Assembly: GCA_013365365.1 (NCBI GenBank)
Contig: JABVXU010000184.1
Coordinates: 38,076-102,075, forward strand
Source: Cruorifilaria tuberocauda
Lineage: Eukaryota; Nematoda; Chromadorea; Rhabditida; Onchocercidae
Length of the DNA stretch: 64,000 nucleotides
Reading direction: 5' to 3'
This document shows positions 1 to 11,147 of the stretch, in pieces (within the stretch, counting starts at the first letter, position 1; every line of letters begins with the position of its first letter). Below the pieces are notes generated by a model. That model had not been told where the DNA came from. It was given only the letters and a program-made list of their open reading frames with translations, and made no database searches. The position numbers and the translations under genes are program-made.

Positions 1-153
1 AAATTATCTTATTCGAGAAATAAAATAGAGATTCAAGAAAAGAAGGTTGCATAATGAATATTCACATAAAGGCATATTTTTTACTACTGACACTATTTAG
101 CCCTGGCCTGATCACAGTTTTTGATATTTTAAAAAGTGAGACAATGTCTTCAG

Positions 154-713
154 AGTTGAACGATCCACTGATCAGGTAATCAAACCAGTAAACTTGGATG
201 CACTGACTAAATGGGTTGGTACATTTAGTGAGGATATTGTACGGGAAATGGCATCTATAGCTCCAATGTTGGCTGAACTTGGGTTTGTGATATTATAAAT
301 TCTTAATTTTTGAAAAATAACAGAACTTAACGTTTTCATTTACATTGATTGATGACATAATTATAGGAGGAAATATCTCCCATTCTGTATTTTATCAATT
401 TCTTCTTTAGTTTTGTTTCCGTAGTGAAGTTAGATGTACTTGTGAATAATCGAAAGTTTACATTCAACAGCGAATAAGAATGAGACAGTCAGTGGAGTCA
501 AAGAGAGATTCCTACAAATAAAATTTGTGAATAATGTTGCTCGTTTTCAGATATGATCCAAATGCTAATCCGCCCAAATATGGTGAGCCCGATCCGATTG
601 TGCTAAAGAATACTGATGAGTTACACATGAACGAGAGAGAGTGGGAACGTAGAGCAAAAGAGGTAGTTGATGTAGCAGTAGGTGCTGCTCCACGTCCTCC
701 AATTACTCGGTGA
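154..713 (+). CDS. C-terminal exons of a conserved protein, possibly sulfotransferase-like (partial)
   Basis: Two coding exons are visible, 154-282 and 551-713 (TGA 711-713). The acceptor TGTCTTCAG ends at 153. The donor follows CTTGG at 282, and joining gives [16 protein letters not shown] across the junction, so the phase agrees. An in-frame TGA at 137-139 rules out extension to the left, so earlier exons lie outside the window. About 97 residues can be read. Landmarks are [19 protein letters not shown], then [19 protein letters not shown], then a charged tail ending PPITR. From memory, the LGYDPxANPPxYG ending resembles the C-terminus of some animal sulfotransferase-superfamily proteins, but the catalytic P-loop region is not in the window, so the family is a guess. 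The exon-intron structure is much better supported than the function. Confidence 0.55.
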
Positions 714-2211
714 AAAACGCATCTATTTTACTTACAGTTATGAACAACATTCTATATAACCATATACACTCTGACACTTTTTGCTCACTTTTACTATCGA
801 TTATGAAAGCAGTATTTGTTTTCACAAAATTTCATATAAAATTTTGTCGACTTTCCACACTTTCATTTTTCATAGGTGTTTTTCTCCCACGTTGGTCATT
901 CAAGTATTCTTTCATTTATTTTAATATATTTTGTTTGGGTGAAATTTTCTTTGTTGTATTCTTTAAAATGAAATCTTGTAAATAATTCGTGTATATTAAG
1001 TTATAAGTAATTGTCACTCATATTGGATGGTTTTAAATTTGAAGTTGTGTCACATTGCAGATTATGTTGCCAGCAAAATGTGAGTGATTTGATGAATTAT
1101 TCACTTTATGGATCATATTCTTTTCATTAATAGTGATTAAATATTTATAAGCTAACATATATTCCATATCATGCATCCAAGTTTTTGTTGTGAATAGAAT
1201 CGCTCTCTGTATTTAACACAGAGATGAATGGTTGATCTTCGCATATTTGAAATAGATTAATTCGAAAATGGGGATTTGTGTACAATCTAATGAAGTGCTC
1301 TTCTTTACTTTTTCTGTTGTGATGTCGGATAACAGCATAAATGTAGATGACTTTTGTTAGTTTGATCAATTCGATATTGCTCAAGCATTACTTACTCTGA
1401 TTTATTCGCGTTCTCTAATCCTCACTGTTTTATTGTTAACGCTGGTCCATGTATCTTTAGTTAATTACTGTACCACTGAGTTCAGATTACCTAAGTGCGG
1501 AATTAGCTTGAAATTCCTCCGTTTTCATTTCAATTTTCGAAATTCAGATTTTTTTAATTGGCTAGGAAGTTGTAAAAGATTTCATTAACCTTTGTTTGAT
1601 ACAAAGCTTGGCATTTCATTTCAGGTTTTTATACGGGTCGTAAAATACTTTGTTTCTCATTTATTCCCATTAAATTTATATAACGGTGTACTATGCATAG
1701 TCGTTATTTCCTTCAGAATATATCAGTTCGATTGTGTCAAGCCAAATCGTCTCTTAAAACATCACTGAGAAACTGTTTTTCCCGGCAATTCTATGCTAAT
1801 AGTAATCGTGGACACAATCTCTTATGCATTTCAATTTTATTTTGTTTGTACGATATAATCGAAATTGCAGTAAAAATTGGAAATTGTTTCCCGCATGCTA
1901 ATTAAATTCACCCAACTACATGGTTTAATGCAGGCGTTGTCATGTAAGTTTCACTTCACAAAATGAAGCATGTTGTTGTCGATGTATAGTTGGATTATTG
2001 TTCTTTCGAAGATTTTTAACATATTGTTTCCAAAACAGCCAATTTACAGGTATAGGTCGAACATTAACTCTTATCCAATTCAACAGCAAAATCATAACAA
2101 ATAATGCTATATATCAACAACAAATCAAACTCGTATTATATACATGTCAATAAATCATACAGAATAAACAATACCCTTCTGAATTCACAGATATGTTTCA
2201 ATATACTTGTC
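714..2211. other. intergenic region between converging genes
   Basis: This is the 3' flank of the left-edge gene and of dmc-1, which converge here. The sequence is AT-rich. The open frames at 710-985, 1169-1384 and 1693-1905 have no matching splice partners or family resemblance and read as chance. No RNA gene or mobile element was recognised. Confidence 0.5.
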
Positions 2212-4530
2212 TTATTCCTTTGCATCGGAAACACCAATTGTGGCGATAGCAAAAGTGGCTTCATTTTCAGGTAGGTCTGGCGAGTCGTAAATTTTTGCAA
2301 TTCTTGTTTCTCCTCTTCCCTAAATGTAATGAAATTTACTAACAAAAAACATTGCTACGAATTGTTGCTATAAACGAGAGGTTTAGGTAAATGCTTGATA
2401 TGGGGGTGTTTGAAAGTCAGTTCCGCTTAAGACTGTATTTAAAAAAAAACACATGGCTAAAAGTATAAAAAAGCATATTTAAAAAAAGTTCTGGGTAATA
2501 CAAAAAGGGAATCCAAATAACATGTTGAAATGAATAAAGTAAGTTATATCCACAAGATGATATATCTTGATCAAATAAATAACACTAGAAAGTCAAAAAA
2601 TTATTCCGAGTTTATTTATGCTATAAGGAACCAGAGAAAATGTAGAGATTAGTACCTTCTTAAGCATTATACGAGTGGTAGATGCATGAGCCAGAATGTG
2701 CCCTCCAACTGGTTTTTTCGGATCTGCCTGAAATGTCATTCCAGCTCCAGGATCTGCAGTCATCTGATTTGTAATAAATACTGCGACATTGTACTCTTCC
2801 GCAATTTTCTGGAAAACTTGAACCCTTAGATACGCATTAAATCATAAAAGCTCAAGTTATGAAGCAGTATTGTACAGAATAAAATGGAGTAACTTCTTTA
2901 ACCTGTAATCGCGACAACATTTGCGCAAGTTTTTGCTGCCGTTCTGCAAGCTCACCTCGACCGCTATAATCGACTCGGAATAAAGCCATGACTGAATCAA
3001 CAATCAACAGTTTAAAAATACCCAATTCCTGAAATATTTGTGACAGGTGCTATGTTTGGAAGAAACAAAGCGTTTCATTTTTTCTTTTTTTTCTGCATGG
3101 GGAAATAAGTAGAAGCTAGTAACAAGTTCATGAGAAAAACTGTGAAGACTTGAAAGTCATACCTCGTGAAATTTTGCAGCAACAAAATCCAGCAATTCCA
3201 TCTGATGATCGGAGGTGTACGCTCGTGCATACAAAATATTGTCTAACATAGCTTCTTCATCCATTTTGAAACGTTCGTTAATCTGACGCAAACGGTCCGG
3301 ACTTAAAAATTTTGGCTGGTTATCGCATGGATTCAAGATTTTTCATTGATGCAATATTCAAAATGCATTGTAACTAACCGAAATGTATTTTCTGTGTCGA
3401 TGTAGATAACTTTTCCACCTTTGAAGTTACTGGTCTCACTTGGTATCTGGCTCATAACTGGAAATGTTAAATTTACTTCATATTCTTTTACAAACTAGGA
3501 ACATGATAATTTATTTCCTGCAAAAAATTTCCAATACTTTCACACTAATAAGCACTCTATAGAAACTGGTGCCGCATTGCAGCTTAAATTTGCCAGAAGA
3601 AATTCAAAATGAGCATCAATTAACTTTGATTATCGTTGGCATTTTGAATTTAGGTTATTTACCATAACTTCTATAAAATAAAACATTTGCCTCAAAGACT
3701 TCGATTATAATTTAACCCCTATCTCGTAGAAAAAATTTTTGATTCTGAGATGAAGAAACAATTTACGAATTTACGAAAGTTACTGCTATCATAAACTCAA
3801 ATACCACATAAAGTATGAGAGAGCTGCGTTTTCCCAGTACGAAATTCGCCAAAAACTTCGGTTATAGCTTGACTTTCAATACCTCCGCCCAGAAGTTTGT
3901 CTAATTCTCGGCTTCCTGTACTAATGCGATAACAGAGCTTCCGTCGTTCTGCCATATCCAAAGCCGTTATAAAGCCATTGTTCTAAAATCCATTATAATT
4001 ATCTTTTTCATTATTGATAAAGCAAGTAGACATGCATTTCAAATTCCTTACTGATAATTTGCTCGCAACTTCCTTGATTTTGTCGACTTTTGCTTCAGAA
4101 AGACCTTTGACATCACATAATCGCTTCTTCGTGGTCATCATGATGCCCTTTATCGTGCAAATCCCAACCCCTAACAACTTTTTGATATCAGCGACGTTCT
4201 ACAAAAAAAGCAAATATCTAAATTACACTAAATCAAAAACTCAATCGGAATTCAAATTGAATTTAGTTCTTCAAGTAGAAGAAACAAAAAGTAATACTGC
4301 ATAAGCATAACTAGAAGATGTAGAATGTACAAAACATACGATTCCGTGACTTTGCAACAATTCGATATCCTGATAGAAATTCATCTGAAATGTATTTTAA
4401 TGAAATTTTATAAACAGATTCGCTCGACATGAAAAAAGCCAATGTAAGTAAATATTACAGAAGAAACCTCATAGTCATTCAGATCAGTTCGATCATCTTG
4501 ACGTGGAACAACTTGTTCCATCATCTGCAT
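2212..4530 (-). CDS. dmc1: DMC1 meiosis-specific strand-exchange recombinase
   Basis: DMC1 is a RecA/Rad51-family ATPase that forms filaments on resected meiotic breaks and drives strand exchange between homologues. Nine exons on the minus strand are in phase throughout: 4468-4530, 4340-4384, 4052-4198, 3805-3982, 3379-3457, 3163-3301, 2903-3028, 2656-2808, 2212-2319. They give 345 residues; human DMC1 has 340. The N-terminal helix-hairpin region carries VGICTIKGI and [12 protein letters not shown] (about 46-79). Walker A is GEFRTGKT (130-137), followed by QLSHTLC, which favours DMC1 over RAD51. Walker B is LLIVD (224-228). The C-terminal part has [20 protein letters not shown] and the ending [16 protein letters not shown], both typical of DMC1. 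The start is the first ATG before the conserved region (MQMMEQVV). One acceptor, at 3302-3304, is AAG rather than CAG. All nucleotide-binding residues look intact, so the gene appears functional. Confidence 0.95.
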
Positions 4531-5051
4531 TTTGCTTGACTTGAATTGATAACTGAAACAAAGATTCAGTAAGTAACTCTGATAACAGAATATTTAGCGA
4601 CATAACTAATGCTATATGACAGTTTCACTATGCTTTACTCCATAATGATCACATAATTTATCATGTACAGCTTGAATGCTCGTCTAGCTCTCTCATGATA
4701 ACTAGCGTTTCACATGTTCGACATTTAACCTGAACTGTTCATCAAACGACGACAAGATTATAAGAGTTATTGTATTGTAATGGCAAACAGATAGTCAATA
4801 TGCTAATTTTTTCGCAAAATCAATCAAGGAAAAGGTAGAGATATATTGCTACACCCCCCGAATCCTCGAATTCTCCACGAAGTCAAGCCTGTCTCAATCC
4901 CACACACATCACTTAATCCTCAAACCTGTACATTCCGTGAGACATTTCAAATCTTCTAGAACATTCTACGGATAAATTCTAGATTCGCGCGTAGACGCTA
5001 CCGTATATCTTGAAATTTATTGAAAAGTGCTGCTAGTGGAACATCCTCGCT

Positions 5052-5187
5052 CCCATACAATCATGATCATGTTTATTCCCATATAATCATGATATGTACC
5101 ATATAATTTTGATCATGCCTCAATCCCTATAACCATGATGATCCTTGCTCATGATTACCATGCCTTGTTCTCATATAATCATGATTC
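5052..5187. repeat. degenerate ATAATCATGAT repeat cluster
   Basis: Five related units occur within about 135 bases: ACAATCATGATCATG near 5058, ATAATCATGATATG near 5083, ATAATTTTGATCATG near 5103, ATAACCATGATGATC near 5129 and ATAATCATGATTC near 5175. Between them are short pyrimidine-rich spacers such as TTCCCAT and CTCAATCCCT. The core is the palindrome ATGATCAT or a truncated form of it. The cluster sits about 0.5 kb upstream of the dmc-1 start. Confidence 0.6.
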
Positions 5188-5964
5188 AGAATGGTCAAGA
5201 AAAGTGACGAGTAGAAATTGCAATTTTGATATAGGTTTGGATAAAAGTTATAAAGTCTCAATTCTGTTTAAAATCTATTTCGTTTAATAAACGGTGATGA
5301 TAACTTAGGAAAACGATGTAGGGAAAATGCTGAAGTCTGAGAAAAAATCAGAACTTTTATTTTCATTTCATTTATGCTTTGCAAATTGAGCAAAGTTGTT
5401 TCAATTGATGACATTTTGCATGACAGTTTGAAACTTTAAAACCCTTCATCATCCTTTATTCTGATTGTCATTTCAATGAAATTAAAAATTTGAAAACATT
5501 ACTGATTCTATGCTTCAGTAAATATAATATTCGTGGTGTGAGAGGTGGGGGAAGTATGAATTGTGATGTTAAGAATAATGGGTTTAGAAGAACCTCGGTA
5601 TAGATTAAATACCTTCAATGGTAGAGTAATTAATAAACCATTGATAGATAAGCTACCAGTATGCGATGATATGCTATCAAGGGTATGAATTAGCAGGTTG
5701 GTCATATCAAGAAATAAGAATTTCTCGATATCACTACAACTTTTTGCTTGTCAGTAACCGGAAAGAGAAAGAAATAGCTCAGTTTTGAATTTACTTTGAT
5801 AGAATTACATCATCTTCAAGAACGAAAATTTCCAAGTATTGTCTTTGCAACGAAATCTTCATTCACTATTAATCTCCCTTTACTTGATCACTACACATAA
5901 TACCTGAGAAATCAGGAAGTCACCCTTTACAACTAATTTTATTGTTAACTTGACTGATCTCTGA

Positions 5965-5996
5965 ATATATTACATATCGGGTGATATGTAATATAT
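5965..5996. repeat. perfect 14-bp stem-loop
   Basis: The arm ATATATTACATATC (5965-5978) is followed by the loop GGGT and then by its exact reverse complement (5983-5996). It is AT-rich and intergenic, and no uridine run typical of a terminator follows it. Confidence 0.7.
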
Positions 5997-6089
5997 GTCG
6001 AGGTCATTTCAGGTCACGCTTCTCATACCGAATGATTTCCCGCCCCCACAACATAATTAAATAATTAAGAACTTCTGTCACGATTTATT

Positions 6090-6212
6090 CCTTTCTCTCT
6101 CCCTCTCTCTCTCTCTTTCTCTTTGTCTTCGCCTTTCTCTAGTTGATTTCTCTGCTTTCGTAGTATAGGAGAGAGAGAAAGAAACAGAGGGAGAGAGAGA
6201 AAGCGAGAGAGA
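6090..6212. repeat. CT tract facing a GA tract (imperfect inverted microsatellite)
   Basis: A pyrimidine tract built on CTCTCT (about 6090-6145) is followed after about 20 bases by a purine tract built on GAGAGA (about 6166-6212). The two are largely complementary, so the region could form a long imperfect hairpin or an H-DNA-like structure. It lies about 0.3 kb before the tentative small gene. Confidence 0.75.
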
Positions 6213-6530
6213 TTGTTGGCATCGCGTCGCGTTTATCGATATTTTAGTTGTAAACATGTTTGTTGATACTAGAGGTTCTTTACTTGGGATGAAGTTTATT
6301 CCAAGCGTACAATTTAGTATTTAATTTCACTTTGTTACTCCTTCCCATTCTTGAAAAAATTTAACATCGATGCAGGAGGAGAGAACGGTCAATCCAATGA
6401 TTTACTTTACCCAAATTTTCAACATCTTATTTGTAAACAGATAAACAGGGAGTATTCCGTACTTATTCCATTCTTATTATGCCTTTCTTTGATTCCAGGA
6501 TAATGTAACCTTTGACATGTGTATCTTAAA

Positions 6531-7158
6531 ATGAGTTGGTCAAAACCAAGGAGATTATCACAAGCATTACAGGAGCTAATAGGAAGTTCAGGTAAGCGAA
6601 TGCTTACCGATGACATATTTACAATGTTTATTGCAGTTTTTGCAAGAGTGATTGTACTTACTTTGCACTTTAGATGCAAAAATGTGACGGATGTGTTAGA
6701 AGGACAAAAAAAGTTCAGAAAAAACTTTTTTTTGTTTTGCTTTCGAATGGAATTCATTGCATTCAACAACTCATAGTCATTCTAATTAACTTTCTTTAAA
6801 CTATTAGATAACGTCAAGGTGAAAATACTTCTAGAAAACTTTCTATCTCATTTGATTTGCAAAGATTTTAATTAATTGATGCTAGTTCAGTTACTGTTTA
6901 TAAGTTGTAGATATAAATCAAGAGGTTTTAAAACAGCTTAATGTTATTATACCAGTAAATTATGAAGTAATCTTAATATTTCAGTATTGCTTGATCAGCA
7001 TGAACGATATATGAATTAATTAAAATCGTTGAAAAGCTATGAAATAGCAGAACTTATTCAGTTATAAAATATATCACTGATAATATTTATTTTCAGAGTG
7101 GCATCATATGAAGATATCGATGGATCATCTAAAAAGTTCCTACATTACAACAATTTAA
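6531..7158 (+). CDS. tentative two-exon small protein (40 aa)
   Basis: The first exon, 6531-6591, starts MSWSKPRRLSQALQELIGSS and ends at a consensus donor (TTCAG/GTAAGC). The second, 7097-7158, follows the acceptor TTTTCAG and ends at TAA 7156-7158, giving EWHHMKISMDHLKSSYITTI. The start codon lies 32 bases after GATTCCAG, which could serve as a spliced-leader acceptor. The product would be basic and probably helical (RRLSQALQELIG). No family was recognised, and the second exon may be wrong because other acceptors are possible. Splice signals at both junctions are the only real support. Confidence 0.3.
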
Positions 7159-7787
7159 ATATTACTATCTGTTGATCAGTACTGTAATATAGACATTTTA
7201 AAATTATTATTAGAATTTCCAAACATCACTGCATTTCTTTTCTGGAAAAAGCAATTGCACATGCAAATTTCCTAGCGAAATTTTAAATTAGTATTGATTT
7301 ATCATTCTTATTTTACATCTCGCTTTTGACATATGCAAGTATTTTGGATGGTAGTAATAATAATTTTGTTGACGAATACATTTCTTAAGAAATATTATAT
7401 TCTCGCACTAAAATAGTCAGAAATGTATTTACCTCAATTTTAGGCATATTTAGTTGGATAGGTGTTTTTTGATCATTTGTAGAATTTTTTTCAATGTTTA
7501 AAATTATATTTTAATTTTGCTCTGTTTACATCTGTTGGTCTCTTGTAGCATCATGCTTCTGTTAAATTTTTTTTTTTAAATATATGTAGTACTGTAGTAT
7601 TCGTTGTATCTTTGTATTCGCATGCTTAGCAGATTCAGCCAATATCTACCTCAGTTTCTGGATTCCGTTGGTATCCAGAATGTACAGAATATACCTCTTC
7701 TATTTCGTTATTTCTTTCATTCTTCTTTAATGTTTTATTTGAAATTTTCCGTTTCTTTAATTTTCATTTTCTGGTTGGAATTTAACA

Positions 7788-7825
7788 CTTTTTTATATTT
7801 GCTAGTTGTTTGTGAATTCATTAAG
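7788..7825 (+). repeat. 38-bp direct repeat, copy 1
   Basis: It begins CTTTTTTATATTTGC and ends GTGAATTCATTAAG. It matches copy 2 at 8121-8158 at 35 of 38 positions without gaps. Confidence 0.65.
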
Positions 7826-8120
7826 CGATATATTGATAAAAATTGATTATATTATTGTGTGTACGAAAGAGATAGTTAGCTAAAAGCTTACTAATTTGTA
7901 AATCATCCACATTTAATTTAATTTAATCTTCCTTGATTTAGGCGGTGATAATTTTTACAGGTAGTCAATTATTATGATGTAAAGAATGGATTGGATTGGT
8001 TAGATGCAGTTAATCACTTTGAATTCATTAGCACTCTTCAGTTCTTTCAAATTTCTCAGTAAGCAGCAATGAATGATAAAGAATCTTATCTTTCATTTGA
8101 TTAGATTGTTTCTAGAAATT

Positions 8121-8158
8121 CTTTTTTACATTTGCCAGTTGTTAGTGAATTCATTAAG
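8121..8158 (+). repeat. 38-bp direct repeat, copy 2
   Basis: It is the partner of 7788-7825, 333 bases away and in the same orientation. The three differences are substitutions, and flanking similarity fades quickly on both sides. Confidence 0.65.
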
Positions 8159-8361
8159 TATCAGCAATGGTGATTGATAAGGGGTGAATCTCTCTAAAAA
8201 CTAAAGTTTTAGATAGATGTGCTTACTTCTACTTTCAAATGTTAGAGGGATATGTTGAATGGGTAGGCAAATATTGAAAATAGAAGGTTGATATTATCAT
8301 AATCAAATCCAGGTTAGTTTTATGAATAATTTCCGTCGTTTCGTGGGATATTCACTTCTGC

Positions 8362-10402
8362 TCAAAGCGTACCAGCAGCTTTCATTGCCATTCGTACAGC
8401 CTTGCTAGCAGGTCGGAATATCTGAAATGTTGGAAGATCGGTTGATTGAATATCCGAGAGCTGTGTTTCCATATCAATCTGATAAGTAGTGATACCTGGA
8501 AAGAGCAGTTCATATCCTCAGAAACAGACATCGTTCCACCAGCATTGTCAAATTGTCCACAGTAATGTGGTGCTGAGAAGATGGTAACAAGACGTCGATT
8601 AGCGAAGAATTCATATCCATCCTGAACTACTTGATGAGCTCGTGCGATTAGATCTAAGTCTAACTTCTGGCACATTTCGACGACAACATCCTGTCCGAAT
8701 GTATACGACGCACCACGAGTATTTGCTTGCCAACCTTTCACCCATTGATCCGGATCTGACCTATAACAATATCAAAAACCCAATTTGATATTACGTATAC
8801 TACAATATTCAGTAATATCTACAAATCAATACTTGATAATTACCAGAGTAAATCGATTTCCATTGATGGATTAGGTGGATCAATTGGTCGTGGTAAATTA
8901 CGCAACTGATCTAAGTTATTTAAATGTGGTGATAAGCCACCATGCATGCATAGAATTCGTCCGCCAATGTAACCACAAAGTGGCATCCAGTTGAATGTAT
9001 CCTGCAAAACAATCTATTACATTACAGAAGTTTTACTATAAACTATTAACAGTTTAATTTTCTTTTGCGATAAGATCAGTGGAATCACCTGAAAAGCATT
9101 CCATAGACGAGTGGAATGATATCTGCGATTGCACTCTTCAAAAAAGCCATAAACACGATTAATCGCAGGTGTCTCGTGATTTCCTGTAATCATTTAATTA
9201 GCTTTTTTGATTGAAACTATCATATCGCTGATACCATTCCGTTGATGAATAAATTAGAAAAGAGATAAAATTTTCTAATGTCAGCCATATCAACTGTCTC
9301 TAATAGAAGATGAAGTTGAAGGGTCGAAGAAAAATGACTGATTCAGTTTGAGAGATAGCTATTTAATTACGTGTTTTACTCGAGGAAACATGGTTTAAAA
9401 GGCAGCTTAAGACAATAGACCTCGAAGCATGAAGAAATTTTCGGGATATTTGATTTTATAACAAAATTGAAGACATATTGTTTCGATATTTTGTTTTCCA
9501 CGATCGACGAAATCGCCCAAGAATAGATAATTAGCCTCCGGTGGAAAGCCATGTCTATCATAAATACGGAGCAGATCCGAATACTGTAAATATTACTCAT
9601 GCAAACATTATATTTCAATTTAGCCAAGTCGAAATGATTTCCTTAAAAAAGATGAAATATAAATTAGACAAAAAAATCAATTGTTTTTAAAATATAGCAA
9701 TAACTGTTATGTTTCTCTCAATCCGTAATGATTAGAATTGTGAATTAAAAACATAGAATTATAAACAGAATTGTGAGAGATAATTATTTATCACTTGGCC
9801 ATGGATATCACCGCAAACGACGAGCGGTGGGTCCACTTCAATGAGGCTGCTTTGGCTTATAAATACTTCCTTTACTTTTTGGCACACTCGATGAAGTTCT
9901 TCTTCAGCAACCTAGAATCAATCAATCCCTCGTCAAATGGAGCATTGCTTGCTTGAAAATGCAGCAGTTTTGATTAGACAATTTTAGATGATCGTGAGTG
10001 ATACCAATAATTTTATCAAAATGTCATCATCGGTCTCTTTTACAAGAACAACCGGCCTATATTGCTATTGTATTTTTTTCCAAACTTTAGCAAATAAATT
10101 TTGGAGATGCAGATAGTATAGAGTGTTAGCGGCGCAAATGTCTCCACTTTCATCGAAAATATGACAAAATTTCCTAGCAATCCCTGTTTTGTTTACTATC
10201 AAATATGCTTAATTGTATCGAAGTCTGAATTTCGATCCAAGGAATATCGGGAAATATTCTTTCTTTCTATCTGTTTCAGATCCACCTAGAGAACGAGATT
10301 GAAAAAAAATCAGGGAAGCTCTACCTGAGTTGTCAGTCGTCCACCAGCCATACCCACATTTAGCAAACGACTGATCATACTGTCAACGTCAAATACTGCC
10401 AT
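8362..10402 (-). CDS. PP1-type serine/threonine protein phosphatase catalytic subunit, divergent
   Basis: This is a metal-dependent PPP-family phosphatase that removes phosphate from Ser/Thr under control of targeting subunits. Seven in-phase exons give 311 residues: 10325-10402, 9795-9911, 9421-9583, 9089-9183, 8844-9001, 8496-8760, 8362-8421. The catalytic motifs are complete: GDIHGQ (60-65), GDFVDRG (88-94), GNHE (120-123), HGGLSPHL and [13 protein letters not shown]. It departs from canonical PP1 in the beta12-beta13 loop, which reads [11 protein letters not shown] instead of SAPNYCGEFDN. It also lacks the usual PITPPR-bearing tail, ending KAAGTL. Closeness to PP1 rather than PP2A is shown by [10 protein letters not shown] and by [14 protein letters not shown]. 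elegans has several such PP1 paralogues, some sperm-restricted, so a germline role is possible but is inference. Confidence 0.92.
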
Positions 10403-11147
10403 TTTTGTCCCTTAATTATTTATCGTTGCCATTTATAAAATTATTCGTTTTGTTTCTTTTTTGATACGAACTAAATTAAATTAAGTTTTTTTAATATTTA
10501 ATAGAGAGGCGTACGTTCCACTGGCATTAAGTCGAAAATGAAGGTGATAAAAGATTGAATGAAGGGAGAGAATGTTAATAAGTATAATTCTTTAATGCTC
10601 AATTTATTTTCTTGATAATCTAATTCCCCAAGAATTATTTAATTTAATGTAACCTATTTCCAATTAAAATTCGTTTTACTCAAAAAAAAAAACAAGACGA
10701 TACTATTTGATAATTCTAACAAATCAAATTTTGATTGGATTAAGTCATATTAAACCGTTGTTTTTAGCAAAAATACTTCTAAGAAAATATAATAAGATAG
10801 CTTCTTCCTCACTTTTACCATTAATTTATTGTGACAAATAAGCAGCTAATGAAACAACCGCTTATAGCCACCGCTGTAAGCCAATTATTCTGAATTGAGC
10901 TGATCAAACAATGAAGACAAATGTAACATTTCACCTTCTATATAGCTTTTTCCACTATCGATCCATCCGTGTAATACGCTAATATACATACAAAATAATA
11001 CTTTCAAATTATTTATGTTAATTTTTCATTTACACATATCTTTTCATTATTTTTTGAAAACACATTGAAAATTTACATCATTTGTACAGATTACAAACTT
11101 TATCACAGTTTCTTTTTTTAATTGATTTAATGAAATGATATAATTTT
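10403..11147. other. intergenic region between PP1 and the SLC26 gene
   Basis: This is upstream flank of the phosphatase and downstream flank of the transporter, both on the minus strand. AT-rich, no exon or RNA gene seen. Confidence 0.45.

Larger units (their letters stand above)
4531..6530. other. intergenic region, repeat-bearing
   Basis: This lies upstream of dmc-1 and of the tentative small gene. It holds a diverged ATAATCATGAT repeat cluster, a short perfect hairpin and a CT/GA inverted tract, listed separately. No coding exon is supported. The minus frame at 5508-5705 has no plausible splice context. Confidence 0.5.
7159..8361. other. intergenic region between the small gene and PP1
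   Basis: AT-rich with no supported exon. The 80-codon plus frame at 7604-7846 is mostly hydrophobic, low-complexity sequence with no splice context. The region contains the 38-base direct repeat listed separately. Confidence 0.45.
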
